Under the pieces are notes generated by a model that saw nothing but the letters and a program-made list of their open reading frames with translations, did not search any database and was not told where the DNA came from. This document shows positions 1 to 6,246 of a stretch of 10,979 nt of DNA, one piece after another. The position numbers were made by a program, and so were the translations under genes. Source of the DNA: AV133 sp035567015 (GTDB lineage: Bacteria > Verrucomicrobiota > Verrucomicrobiia > Chthoniobacterales > UBA10450); contig DATMPQ010000312.1 in the NCBI GenBank assembly GCA_035567015.1, positions 1 to 10,979 on the forward strand. The letters are read 5' to 3'. Every line of letters starts with the position of its first letter. The stretch's first letter is position 1.

Positions 1-2
1 GC

Positions 3-54
3 TTTTCAAATCTTGGGTTTACATCCCTCGCGAAAATTTGAAAAAATGCGCGAG
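3..54. promoter_or_regulatory. Two interleaved inverted repeats upstream of the MFS gene
   Basis: A perfect 9-bp inverted repeat (TTTTCAAAT at 3-11, ATTTGAAAA at 36-44) is interleaved with a perfect 6-bp inverted repeat (CTCGCG at 27-32, CGCGAG at 49-54). The second ends 11 bases before the MFS start codon. Such dyads just upstream of an exporter gene can be repressor operators or a folded mRNA leader. Without the upstream gene it is also possible that part of this is the end of the preceding transcript. The repeats are seen directly; a regulatory role is inference. Confidence 0.35.
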
Positions 55-65
55 AGATTTATCCA

Positions 66-1688
66 ATGGAGCCGACGCCCTCCCATCCTTCGCCAGGAGA
101 ACACCGTGCCAGCACCGCGGCCAGTGTCTGGCGGCCGCTACGGGGACGGACCTTCCGTGACTTGTTGATCGCCGATGTCTTTTCCGACGTTGGCACATTC
201 ATGCAAAGCGTCGGAGCGGCTTGGTTGATGGTGTCACTCCAGGCCGGACCGATGTATGTCGCGCTCACCCAAACCGCGTCGGCGTTGCCGTTCTTCCTAT
301 TCGCTTTGCCCGCAGGCGCGCTAGGCGACATCTGTGATCGCCGCAAGTTGATTCTTTTTACAGAGATCTGGATGGCACTCGTAGCAATCGCATTGGCCGC
401 ACTGGTGATCACGGGATTCATTTCGCCGTGGCTGTTGCTCGCCCTGACGTTTGCATTGTCAGCCGGAGATGCATTTGAGACACCAACGTGGCGGGCTGTC
501 TTGCCCGAGCTGGTCGCGACAGAGGATTTGGAGGCAGCATCCGCGCTCAACGGAATTGAGTTCAATCTGGCGCGCGCGATCGGACCGGGTCTGGCTGGAG
601 CGCTCATCGCCGCCTTCGGGGTTGGAACTGCGTTCGTGGTCAACGCAGCATCGTTTATCGGCGTGATTTTTGTGGTGGCGCGCTGGAAGCGGCCTCATCC
701 GAAACGAACCGCGCCAGCGGAAAGAGTGATCGGTGCAACGATAGCCGCGTTGCGATATGTCCGCTACTCAACCGGAGTTCGCGCCCTGATAATCCGGGCC
801 GGCGTGGTCATGTTCTTCGCCAGCGCGTTGCTGGCGCTCTTACCGACGGTGGCCCATAACGTGAGCCAAAGTCCAATTGCGTTTGGCTTGCTGCTCGGTT
901 GTTTCGGAGCCGGTGCGGTCCTTGGGGCGTTCGTTTTGCAACCGGCGCGTGCCCGATGGTCGACGGAAACCGTAGCCTCAGCCGGCGTGGCAATTCTGGG
1001 TATCGCGACGGTTGCCGTGAGCGTTTTACATAATCTGCCGGCGCTCAGTGTCGTTATGCTCATAGGCGGGGCTGCCTGGATCGACTTTATATCGTTGGTC
1101 ACTGCGTTGGTGCAGAAGCTCGCCCCCGATTGGGTCCGCGCTCGTGTTCTGGCTGTGTTCATGTTGGTGTTTCAAGGTGGGATGGCCGCGGGAAGCGCGG
1201 TGTGGGGCGCGGTCGGCCAACATGCCGGCGTCCCGACCGCATTGATGTGGGCGGGTCTTGGAGCGATAGCAACAACCGGACTTGGATTGGTGTGGAGACT
1301 GCCGGACACGACGATGGATGTGACGCCATGGAACCATTGGCGCATGCCGGTGATCCCGGATGATCTGGAGTTGGGCCTCGAATCAGGTCCCGTCCTTGTG
1401 ACAGTCGAATACGTTGTAGATCGCGACCATGCTTCCGATTTCCTAAAGGCGATGCATCGTTATGAACGTATCCGCCGTCGCGATGGAGCGTCGCGCTGGG
1501 GAATCTATCGCGACACCGAACATCCGGACCTGTATGTGGAGACTTTTATCGCGCCCTCATGGGCGGAACACTTGCGCCAGCACGAACGCTTCACCCGCGC
1601 CGATCACGCGCTGGAAGAGCGAATCAGCAGCTACGTATTAAAAGAGCCAACAGTCAGGCACCTCATTTACGCCGCGCCGAAGCCCTAG
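66..1688 (+). CDS. MFS exporter (MFS_3 / EntS-like) with C-terminal soluble domain
   Basis: Predicted inner-membrane major facilitator exporter of 540 residues. Residues about 30-420 form a run of hydrophobic segments consistent with 12 helices. The MFS loop motif between helices 2 and 3 is visible as G87-D88-I-C-D91-R-R-K. The protein resembles the MFS_3 family, which includes the enterobactin exporter EntS and many uncharacterised drug or metabolite exporters; the substrate cannot be read from sequence. Residues about 442-540 are soluble (begins PVLVTVEYVVD, contains YRDTEHPDLYVETF) and look like a small ferredoxin-like alpha/beta domain similar to ABM/NIPSNAP-type domains. A tail of this kind is common in this family, which fits the length. 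The ATG at 66 has only a weak purine run (GAGAG) about 8 bases upstream. Two interleaved dyads precede the gene. The 141-bp gap to the next gene shows no convincing terminator. Confidence 0.9.
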   Translation: MEPTPSHPSPGEHRASTAASVWRPLRGRTFRDLLIADVFSDVGTFMQSVGAAWLMVSLQAGPMYVALTQTASALPFFLFALPAGALGDICDRRKLILFTEIWMALVAIALAALVITGFISPWLLLALTFALSAGDAFETPTWRAVLPELVATEDLEAASALNGIEFNLARAIGPGLAGALIAAFGVGTAFVVNAASFIGVIFVVARWKRPHPKRTAPAERVIGATIAALRYVRYSTGVRALIIRAGVVMFFASALLALLPTVAHNVSQSPIAFGLLLGCFGAGAVLGAFVLQPARARWSTETVASAGVAILGIATVAVSVLHNLPALSVVMLIGGAAWIDFISLVTALVQKLAPDWVRARVLAVFMLVFQGGMAAGSAVWGAVGQHAGVPTALMWAGLGAIATTGLGLVWRLPDTTMDVTPWNHWRMPVIPDDLELGLESGPVLVTVEYVVDRDHASDFLKAMHRYERIRRRDGASRWGIYRDTEHPDLYVETFIAPSWAEHLRQHERFTRADHALEERISSYVLKEPTVRHLIYAAPKP

Positions 1689-1777
1689 AAGGTGCCTTTT
1701 CCGCGAAACCTTCGGCGTGGCAAGCAAAGGGACGAAGAAAGCAGGGAAGAAAGACAAACTAGAAAGTAGAACGCCGA

Positions 1778-1824
1778 GAATCTTGTACTCGCCAGTCGCG
1801 TGCGAACATAGTTCATTGTCGATC
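1778..1824 (+). promoter_or_regulatory. 47-bp direct repeat, copy 1, with promoter-like sequence for the NYN gene
   Basis: This segment matches 2501-2547 at 44 of 47 positions. It contains TTGTAC (1783-1788), an 18-base spacer and CATAGT (1807-1812), a plausible sigma70-type promoter. It also holds a small dyad, GAAC-ATA-GTTC (1804-1814). The repeat ends 5 bases before the NYN ATG at 1830, so a transcript starting about 7 bases past the -10 would have a leader of only about 10 bases. The repeat is certain; the promoter reading is inference. Confidence 0.5.
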
Positions 1825-1829
1825 CAACG

Positions 1830-2486
1830 ATGCGAAAGAAAGATTCAGATATTCAGGTTCGTTCACGAGTGTTGGTCCTGGTGGACGAATCGAACGTCGG
1901 CAGTTCCGTGCGGACCGCGGGACGCGGGCTCGATTGGTTGAAACTCCGCGATTTTCTGGCCGGTCCGGATACCGGACGCGATCTGATCGAGATGGTGGTC
2001 TATGCCGGATTGCCGCCGGCCATCCCGATCTGGCAGGAGGAGCGGGATAAGAAAAACAAGTTTATGCATTGGCTGCGCTCCAACGGATTCATGGTCGTGA
2101 CCAAAGATGGGGCGCCCGCCGAAGAGGGTCATTACAAGGCGAACGTGGACGTGATGATGGCGATCGACGCGCTCGAGCTTTCCATCGAGATGCGGCCCGA
2201 TGTTGTGATTCTCGTGACTGGCGACGCCGATTTCGCCTATCTCGCCATCAAGCTGCGCAGACACGGGATTCGCGTGGAAGTTGCGTCGGTCGCCGCAAAT
2301 CTCGGGAATATGTTGAGATCAGCTGCGAACGACGTGATCGATCTGGCCCCGCTCTTTCGGACGTTCGAGATCATGAAAGTTCAAGATTTTCCGCCAACAG
2401 CGCAGCAGTCGGCGCGGCAGCAACAGCAGCCCAGGAGAAGGCCTCGGCCTCACCGACCCGTCCACATCCGAGAACCTCGACCTTGA
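1830..2486 (+). CDS. NYN domain protein (LabA/DUF88 family), putative endoribonuclease
   Basis: The protein has 218 residues. Residues about 13-180 form a NYN (PIN-like) domain. The acidic metal-binding positions typical of the fold are visible: D19-x-x-N22 at the end of the first strand, D107 and D113 in KANVDVMMAIDAL, and T130-G-D-A-D134-F after strand VVILV. This matches the LabA/DUF88 group, whose members are known or suspected metal-dependent RNases. The tail, residues about 190-218, is rich in Gln, Pro and Arg, is probably disordered, and could help bind nucleic acid. The ATG at 1830 has no Shine-Dalgarno sequence; a short leader from the upstream repeat promoter is possible. The gene lies precisely between two copies of a 47-bp repeat. 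Nothing nearby indicates the RNA target. The family call is strong, the enzymatic role is inferred. Confidence 0.88.
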   Translation: MRKKDSDIQVRSRVLVLVDESNVGSSVRTAGRGLDWLKLRDFLAGPDTGRDLIEMVVYAGLPPAIPIWQEERDKKNKFMHWLRSNGFMVVTKDGAPAEEGHYKANVDVMMAIDALELSIEMRPDVVILVTGDADFAYLAIKLRRHGIRVEVASVAANLGNMLRSAANDVIDLAPLFRTFEIMKVQDFPPTAQQSARQQQQPRRRPRPHRPVHIREPRP

Positions 2487-2500
2487 TTACCCGGCGGGGC

Positions 2501-2547
2501 GAATCTTGTGCTCGCCATTCGCGTGCGAACATAATTCATTGTCGATC
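2501..2547 (+). promoter_or_regulatory. 47-bp direct repeat, copy 2, with promoter-like sequence for the OsmC gene
   Basis: Near-identical to 1778-1824 (three substitutions). Here the promoter-like boxes are TTGTGC (2506-2511) and CATAAT (2530-2535) with the same 18-base spacer; CATAAT is one base from the sigma70 -10 consensus. The repeat begins 15 bases after the NYN stop codon and ends 4 bases before an ATG at 2552 that is in frame with the OsmC gene. GCGAAT (2499-2504) and ATTCGC (2517-2522) can also pair across its left part. Confidence 0.5.
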
Positions 2548-2638
2548 TTCCATGTTCGTCGACAGCAAAATGTCAGCATCAAAACGCATTCCGCTCTTGT
2601 CGCGAGCTCGGGGGCATTGTCTAATTGTTGTTCCACCA

Positions 2639-3085
2639 ATGGCAGCCAATACCTCTAATGGTCCGCCACATGTAATCGTCCGCGGCCGTGCGGCCGGATT
2701 CGCCCAGGAAATTGAAATCGGCCCGTATCGTCTCAAAGGCGATGAACCGGTCGCTTTCGGCGGAACAGATACCGGGCCGTCTCCGTACGATTTTCTTCTC
2801 GCCGCGCTCGGCGCCTGCACGTCGATGACGATATCGCTCTATGCGCGACGAAAGGGGTGGCCACTCGATAGTGTCACGGTCTCGCTGCACCACTCGAAAA
2901 TTCACGCGGCCGATTGCGCCGACTGCGAGACCAAGGTGGGGAAAATCGATCGGATCGAGCGGGAGATCCAACTCACCGGCGAGCTCACGAGCGAACAGCG
3001 GTCCAAGCTAATGGAAATCGCGGACCGCTGCCCGGTCCATCAGACGCTCACGTCGGAAATCAATATCAAAACTCGAGCGGTCTAG
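2639..3085 (+). CDS. OsmC family protein (organic hydroperoxide detoxification-like)
   Basis: A cytoplasmic OsmC/Ohr-fold protein of 148 residues from this start. The two redox cysteines of the family are present: C60 in LGACTSMT on the central helix and C131 in DRCPVHQTL. In OsmC/Ohr these reduce organic peroxides by a thiol/disulfide cycle. An additional pair, C93 and C96 in ADCADCETK, is seen in the subgroup with the GPSPYDFLLAALGACTSMT signature. The dimer-forming N-terminal strand region (residues 11-35) is intact. The start at 2639 (MAANTS) is chosen because family homology begins about ten residues later. In-frame ATGs at 2552 and 2570 would add 29 or 23 residues without recognisable homology, but 2552 sits just after the promoter-like repeat. 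No candidate has a Shine-Dalgarno sequence. The gene ends 3 bases before a GTAG-hairpin repeat and converges on the ferredoxin gene. Confidence 0.92.
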   Translation: MAANTSNGPPHVIVRGRAAGFAQEIEIGPYRLKGDEPVAFGGTDTGPSPYDFLLAALGACTSMTISLYARRKGWPLDSVTVSLHHSKIHAADCADCETKVGKIDRIEREIQLTGELTSEQRSKLMEIADRCPVHQTLTSEINIKTRAV

Positions 3086-3087
3086 GC

Positions 3088-3125
3088 AAACCTGTAGAGG
3101 CAGGCGTGCCGCCTGCAATCATAAT
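3088..3125 (+). repeat. 38-bp REP-like element, copy 1 (GTAG plus hairpin)
   Basis: Identical over 38 bases to 3486-3523. It contains GTAG (3094-3097), a 2-base gap and a perfect 7-bp stem, GCAGGCG (3100-3106) and CGCCTGC (3110-3116), with loop TGC. GTAG at the foot of a hairpin is the hallmark of REP elements handled by RAYT transposases. It lies between the convergent ends of the OsmC and ferredoxin genes, where it could also end or protect transcripts. Confidence 0.75.
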
Positions 3126-3148
3126 GAGGTTCGCAGCCGACACCGGCG

Positions 3149-3481
3149 TTATAGTCCTGCCAATTCATCCGCGCTAAGCACAAGCTTTTCAACACGCTGG
3201 CCGCTCACGAGTCCGTCCACAATTTTCGGTACGTCTGCGACGGTGACGTGCCCGTAAAAGAAATGGTCGGGTTCAACTAAAACGGTAACGCCAGTCGCGC
3301 ATTGATCGAGACAACTCGATGTGCAGACGCGCGCTTCGCGTTGAGCGAGTCCGCGCGCGGCTACCTCCGCTTTCAAAGCTTTGTAGACTTCTTCCGAGCC
3401 TTTCGCGGCGCAGCATCCCTTCGGGTTGTCGTCGGGCCGGCGATTGATGCAGATGAAGAGATAGCGATTGCGTCGCGCCAT
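3149..3481 (-). CDS. Thioredoxin-like [2Fe-2S] ferredoxin
   Basis: A 110-residue (2Fe-2S) ferredoxin of the thioredoxin-fold type. Likely cluster ligands are visible: C11 in YLFICINRR, C23 or C24 in PKGCCAAKG, and C57 and C61 in SSCLDQCATG. C53 is an extra cysteine. The spacing (about 12 residues between the first two, CxxxC for the last two) and the following VLVEPDHFFYGHV segment match this family, which carries single electrons; the partner is unknown. The ATG at 3481 is chosen because the longer in-frame start (3526) would translate the REP repeat. The repeat ends 4 bases before this ATG and leaves only a weak AGG about 7 bases upstream. The gene stands alone on the minus strand, bracketed by two identical 38-bp repeats. 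Confidence 0.9.
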   Translation of the reverse strand: MARRNRYLFICINRRPDDNPKGCCAAKGSEEVYKALKAEVAARGLAQREARVCTSSCLDQCATGVTVLVEPDHFFYGHVTVADVPKIVDGLVSGQRVEKLVLSADELAGL

Positions 3482-3485
3482 TTTT

Positions 3486-3523
3486 AAACCTGTAGAGGCA
3501 GGCGTGCCGCCTGCAATCATAAT
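3486..3523 (+). repeat. 38-bp REP-like element, copy 2 (GTAG plus hairpin)
   Basis: Identical to 3088-3125 and in the same orientation. GTAG is at 3492-3495; the stem arms are 3498-3504 and 3508-3514 with loop TGC. It forms the immediate 5' leader of the minus-strand ferredoxin gene, starting 4 bases beyond its ATG. With the first copy it makes a direct-repeat pair around that single gene. Confidence 0.75.
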
Positions 3524-3547
3524 CAAACCGATCAGCGTTCAACTTTC

Positions 3548-3570
3548 GCTGCTGACACAGCTGCCGCTAC
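3548..3570 (-). repeat. REP-like hairpin, degenerate
   Basis: On the minus strand, GTAG (complement of CTAC at 3567-3570) precedes an imperfect hairpin with arms GCTG/CAGC (3551-3554, 3558-3561), extended past a T-T mismatch by two more pairs. It shares the pattern GCCGCTACAGA with the next element and is probably a decayed REP. Confidence 0.5.
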
Positions 3571-3585
3571 AGAGAAGATGGATCT

Positions 3586-3608
3586 CGACAGTCATACACC
3601 GCCGCTAC
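3586..3608 (-). repeat. REP-like hairpin
   Basis: On the minus strand, GTAG (complement of 3605-3608) is followed directly by a 7-bp stem, CGGCGGT and ACTGTCG (two G-U pairs in RNA), with a 5-base loop. Same orientation as 3548-3570 and opposite to the 38-bp element at 3486, so this 3486-3610 gap is a BIME-like cluster of three GTAG hairpins. Confidence 0.55.
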
Positions 3609-3615
3609 AGAAAGG

Positions 3616-3643
3616 AACGCTCAACGCCCAGCGTCCAATGTCG
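3616..3643. repeat. Heptamer array H1, (AACGCTC)-type, overlapping the end of the Kir gene
   Basis: Four consecutive 7-bp units: AACGCTC, AACGCCC, AGCGTCC, AATGTCG. It belongs to the same degenerate family as arrays at 4612, 7953 and 8433. The TGA stop codon of the potassium channel (3621-3623 on the minus strand) lies inside the array, so the last few residues of that protein (about STLDAGR) are array-encoded. Confidence 0.65.
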
Positions 3644-4514
3644 ACTGCGGTGGCGTCACCGGTTCGGTGTCATGGATGCGGCCGTAATCGACAGTAAGCT
3701 GTCCGTCGCCACTCGGGGTGTAGATCTCGGCGAAGCGCTGGCCGAACTCGATATCTCGCCAAAGGTAATCTTGCTGAGTTTGCACAGCCGCGAGAATGAC
3801 TGGATCGATGCCGACGACTGATACGACCAGCATGGCACGAGCCGATTCAAGCGTTTCGGGAGTTGCGCCAAAAAGCGGACTTTGTTCGTCGATGACGTGA
3901 CGCAAAGTGAGGGCGGCGGGAAACACGGCTAGCCGGTCGAACTGGAGTTTGAGATTGTAAAAGTAACGGAAGTCTCCGCCTTCGACCAGCGGCTCGTCGC
4001 GATGGAACATGATGCGAAACTCGGTCTCGACCAAGCTATGGTGACGCATATTGCCGATGCGTACCATGAGGGTGGGCTGGCCGTTCAAAGGCGCGATGAC
4101 GGCGGATTTACTGAACAGGATGCGCGCAATGGGTCGCGAGAAGCGAACGAAGATGAGGCCGGTCATGACGGCGAGGAGAAACACTCCGCTCATGATCTCG
4201 ATGGTCGTGACGATGTGGCCGTAGAGCGTTTGCGGATACCAATGGCCGTAGCCAACGGTGGCCAGGGTTTGGACGCTGAAAAAGAACGAGTCGAGGAATG
4301 AACCGGGCCTTATTCCGGCGATGCTGTTCCCACCGATCATAAAGAGCGCGGCGAAGATGAGGTTAAGCACGACGTAAACGGCGGTAACGAAGGCGGCAAA
4401 CTGCGGCCAGGTCAAACCGAGCAGCCATTGATAGGCGTCACGCCACTCGAGACGCCCGGCGTTGACTTTGAGGAACTCAACCTGACCGGAACGAACTGAA
4501 ACTGGTTTGGGCAT
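3621..4514 (-). CDS. KirBac-type inward-rectifier potassium channel
   Basis: A 297-residue homologue of bacterial inward-rectifier K+ channels, acting as a tetramer in the inner membrane. Residue order: an amphipathic slide-helix region (about 23-36, WRDAYQWLLGLTW), TM1 (about 39-61), pore helix (73-84), selectivity filter T86-V-G-Y-G90 followed by H91, TM2 (about 97-125), then the cytoplasmic immunoglobulin-like Kir domain (about 130-285). Length and order match the family, so it looks functional. The ATG at 4514 is preferred; a GTG at 4523 would add three residues, and neither has a good Shine-Dalgarno. The extreme C-terminus and stop codon come from a heptamer repeat array, so the tail has probably been reshaped by repeat sequence. 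Upstream and downstream gaps hold repeats only, so it is likely monocistronic. Confidence 0.93.
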   Translation of the reverse strand: MPKPVSVRSGQVEFLKVNAGRLEWRDAYQWLLGLTWPQFAAFVTAVYVVLNLIFAALFMIGGNSIAGIRPGSFLDSFFFSVQTLATVGYGHWYPQTLYGHIVTTIEIMSGVFLLAVMTGLIFVRFSRPIARILFSKSAVIAPLNGQPTLMVRIGNMRHHSLVETEFRIMFHRDEPLVEGGDFRYFYNLKLQFDRLAVFPAALTLRHVIDEQSPLFGATPETLESARAMLVVSVVGIDPVILAAVQTQQDYLWRDIEFGQRFAEIYTPSGDGQLTVDYGRIHDTEPVTPPQSTLDAGR

Positions 4515-4563
4515 GCGAAGCACAAGCTTGCTGCCAATCCGGCTGGATGTCGATCTTGCAAGC

Positions 4564-4639
4564 GGTTAATGGTTGAGAATTGAGGGTTGATAGCGCAGGC
4601 GGAAGAGAGCAAACGCCCAACGCTCAACGTCCAACATCG
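4564..4639. repeat. Paired heptamer arrays H2 in opposite orientation
   Basis: Left array 4564-4591: GGTTAAT, GGTTGAG, AATTGAG, GGTTGAT. Right array 4612-4639: AACGCCC, AACGCTC, AACGTCC, AACATCG. The left unit, read on the other strand and rotated, is AACCCTC, close to the right unit AACGCTC. The two arrays could therefore pair as a long imperfect hairpin across the 20-bp spacer. They lie between the divergent Kir and MATE genes, a 242-bp gap that otherwise holds only the REP at 4716. Confidence 0.6.
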
Positions 4640-4715
4640 AATCAAAAAAAGAAGACGGAGCGAAGGATGTTTAATTTACCCAAGAGAATTTTCTAGTGAA
4701 CGCACGGATAGCATT

Positions 4716-4740
4716 GCCGCAGCCTGCGGCAGCGGCTACA
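4716..4740 (-). repeat. REP element (GTAG plus palindrome) upstream of the MATE gene
   Basis: On the minus strand, GTAG (complement of 4736-4739) precedes a 21-base palindrome: arms GCCGC/GCGGC and GCC/GGC separated by a T-T mismatch, loop GCA. It is nearly the same as the palindrome at 9541-9560. It ends 16 bases before the MATE start codon and so lies in the probable promoter or leader. Confidence 0.7.
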
Positions 4741-4756
4741 ACTAACTGCGAGCTAA

Positions 4757-6136
4757 ATGAAAGATTTAACCCAAGGGTCTGTGACCCGGCATCTTCTGCA
4801 CATGTCGGCGTTTATGGCTGTGAGCATGGTGGTGCAAACGCTTTACTTACTGGCCGATCTTTATTGGGTGGGGCACCTCGGCAAGGAGGCGATCGCCGCG
4901 GTAGGTGTGGCCGGAAATCTGATGATGATTGTCCTGGCGCTCACGCAAATGCTGGGTGTGGGAACGACAACCCTCATCTCGCACGCGGCGGGCAAAAAGG
5001 ACCAGCCTCAAGCCGAGCTGGTCTTCAATCAATCTTTTGTCATGTCGATCTTGGTTGGGTTAGCTCTCGGCGTTTTCGGATTTCTGTTGCGGAATCCGTA
5101 TTGCGAAGCGTTAAGCGCCGATGCAGCGACGGCGACGTTGGCAAAGAGTTACTTGCTCTGGTTCATTCCCGCACTCGCGCTCCAGTTTCCGCTGGTCGCG
5201 TTGGGGTCGGCGTTACGTGCGACCGGAATCATCAAGCCGACGGTCGGATTACAAGTGCTAAGCGTGGTCCTCAATATCATCCTGGCGCCTTTGCTGATTT
5301 TTGGGATCGGCCCCTGGCCGAGGCTCGGAGTGACCGGAGCCGCGCTCGCCACTTTCATCTCCATTCTGATTGCCGACGTGCTGATGGTGATCTATTTCGA
5401 GAAAAAATATCATTACCTGCGGTTCCGCTTTCCGTTTTTCCGGCCGCGTTTGAAAATTTGGACAAAGATGCTTCACATCGGCGTGCCGGCGGGCGCTGAG
5501 TTTGTGCTGCTCTTTGTCTATATCATGATTGTTTACGGGATTATTCGCGGCTTCGGGCCGGCTGCCCAGGCAGGATTTGGAGTGGGCGCGCGTGTGATGC
5601 AGGCGCTCTTCTTACCGGTCGTGGCGCTGAGCTTCGCAGTTGCTCCCGTGGTCGGCCAAAACTTTGGCGGTCGCCGCGCCGATCGCGTCCGCCATTCCGT
5701 TTATGCCGGAATCGGGATCGCGGCGGTAATGATGCTCGTTCTCACTTTCATCGTCTGGCTAGCGCCCGCTGCACTGATCGGATTCTTTTCAAATGACCCG
5801 CGGGTGATTGCTTTCGGTGGCGATTATTTAAGAATCGTTTCGCTCAATTTTGTGGCCGCGGGGATTGTTTTTACGACCTCAAGCGTGTTTCAGGGAATCG
5901 GCAACACCTGGCCACCACTGATTAGCTCGACGGCGCGATTGCTTCTCTTTGCTTTGCCCGCAGTACTCATTTCTCGCACGCCCGGATTTGAGATCAAGCA
6001 CGTCTGGTATCTGTCGGTCGCATCGCAGCTCCTTCAAATGTGCATTAATCTTCTGCTGCTCCGGCGCGAACTGCGAAAGAAACTAACGTTCGAAGGCCTC
6101 GAGAATCTTGTTCCCGGCCGCGCGACTGCGACGTGA
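4757..6136 (+). CDS. MATE family efflux transporter
   Basis: A 459-residue multidrug and toxin extrusion transporter of the inner membrane, expected to export organic cations or drugs driven by Na+ or H+. About twelve hydrophobic segments are visible in two similar halves. Family signatures include the first-helix stretch QTLYLLADLYWVGHLGKEAI (D34, G39, G42), the loop after the second helix (AALG... ALRATG, residues near 155), and the second-half counterpart GRRADRVR / SVFQGIGNTWPPL. Length is normal (about 450). The ATG at 4757 has no clear Shine-Dalgarno and is preceded by a REP palindrome. The substrate cannot be inferred from the neighbours. The toxin-antitoxin pair downstream has its own promoter-like sequence and is probably a separate unit. 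Confidence 0.93.
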   Translation: MKDLTQGSVTRHLLHMSAFMAVSMVVQTLYLLADLYWVGHLGKEAIAAVGVAGNLMMIVLALTQMLGVGTTTLISHAAGKKDQPQAELVFNQSFVMSILVGLALGVFGFLLRNPYCEALSADAATATLAKSYLLWFIPALALQFPLVALGSALRATGIIKPTVGLQVLSVVLNIILAPLLIFGIGPWPRLGVTGAALATFISILIADVLMVIYFEKKYHYLRFRFPFFRPRLKIWTKMLHIGVPAGAEFVLLFVYIMIVYGIIRGFGPAAQAGFGVGARVMQALFLPVVALSFAVAPVVGQNFGGRRADRVRHSVYAGIGIAAVMMLVLTFIVWLAPAALIGFFSNDPRVIAFGGDYLRIVSLNFVAAGIVFTTSSVFQGIGNTWPPLISSTARLLLFALPAVLISRTPGFEIKHVWYLSVASQLLQMCINLLLLRRELRKKLTFEGLENLVPGRATAT

Positions 6137-6182
6137 GGCATCGTACGCGGCTTACGATAGATGTCTTCGTCTCCAAAAAGTT

Positions 6183-6203
6183 GAGTGACGAGTAACAAGT
6201 CGA
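6183..6203. repeat. Heptamer array H3, (GAGTGAC)-type
   Basis: Three 7-bp units, GAGTGAC, GAGTAAC and AAGTCGA, in the MATE to antitoxin gap. Same class as the array at 7893-7927. Short and degenerate, but the phase is exact. Confidence 0.45.
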
Positions 6204-6211
6204 ACAAGCGC

Positions 6212-6240
6212 TTGCCAACGGCGCATGTAAAACATAGTAT
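6212..6240 (+). promoter_or_regulatory. Candidate promoter of the toxin-antitoxin pair
   Basis: TTGCCA (6212-6217), a 17-base spacer and TAGTAT (6235-6240) match sigma70 boxes at 5/6 and 4/6 positions. The antitoxin ATG at 6247 lies about where transcription would begin, so the mRNA may be leaderless. An alternative -10, CATAGT (6233-6238), is also present. Confidence 0.4.
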
Positions 6241-6246
6241 TACGTT

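Noticed and set aside
59..643. A 194-codon open frame on the minus strand opposite the MFS gene
   Set aside because: Its translation is low-complexity (Ala, Ser, Asn, Pro rich) with no family resemblance, and it lies wholly within a well-supported gene. It is a high-GC shadow.
2069..2638. Very long OsmC reading frame beginning inside the NYN gene
   Set aside because: The upstream part is the shadow frame of the NYN gene; OsmC homology begins only after 2660.
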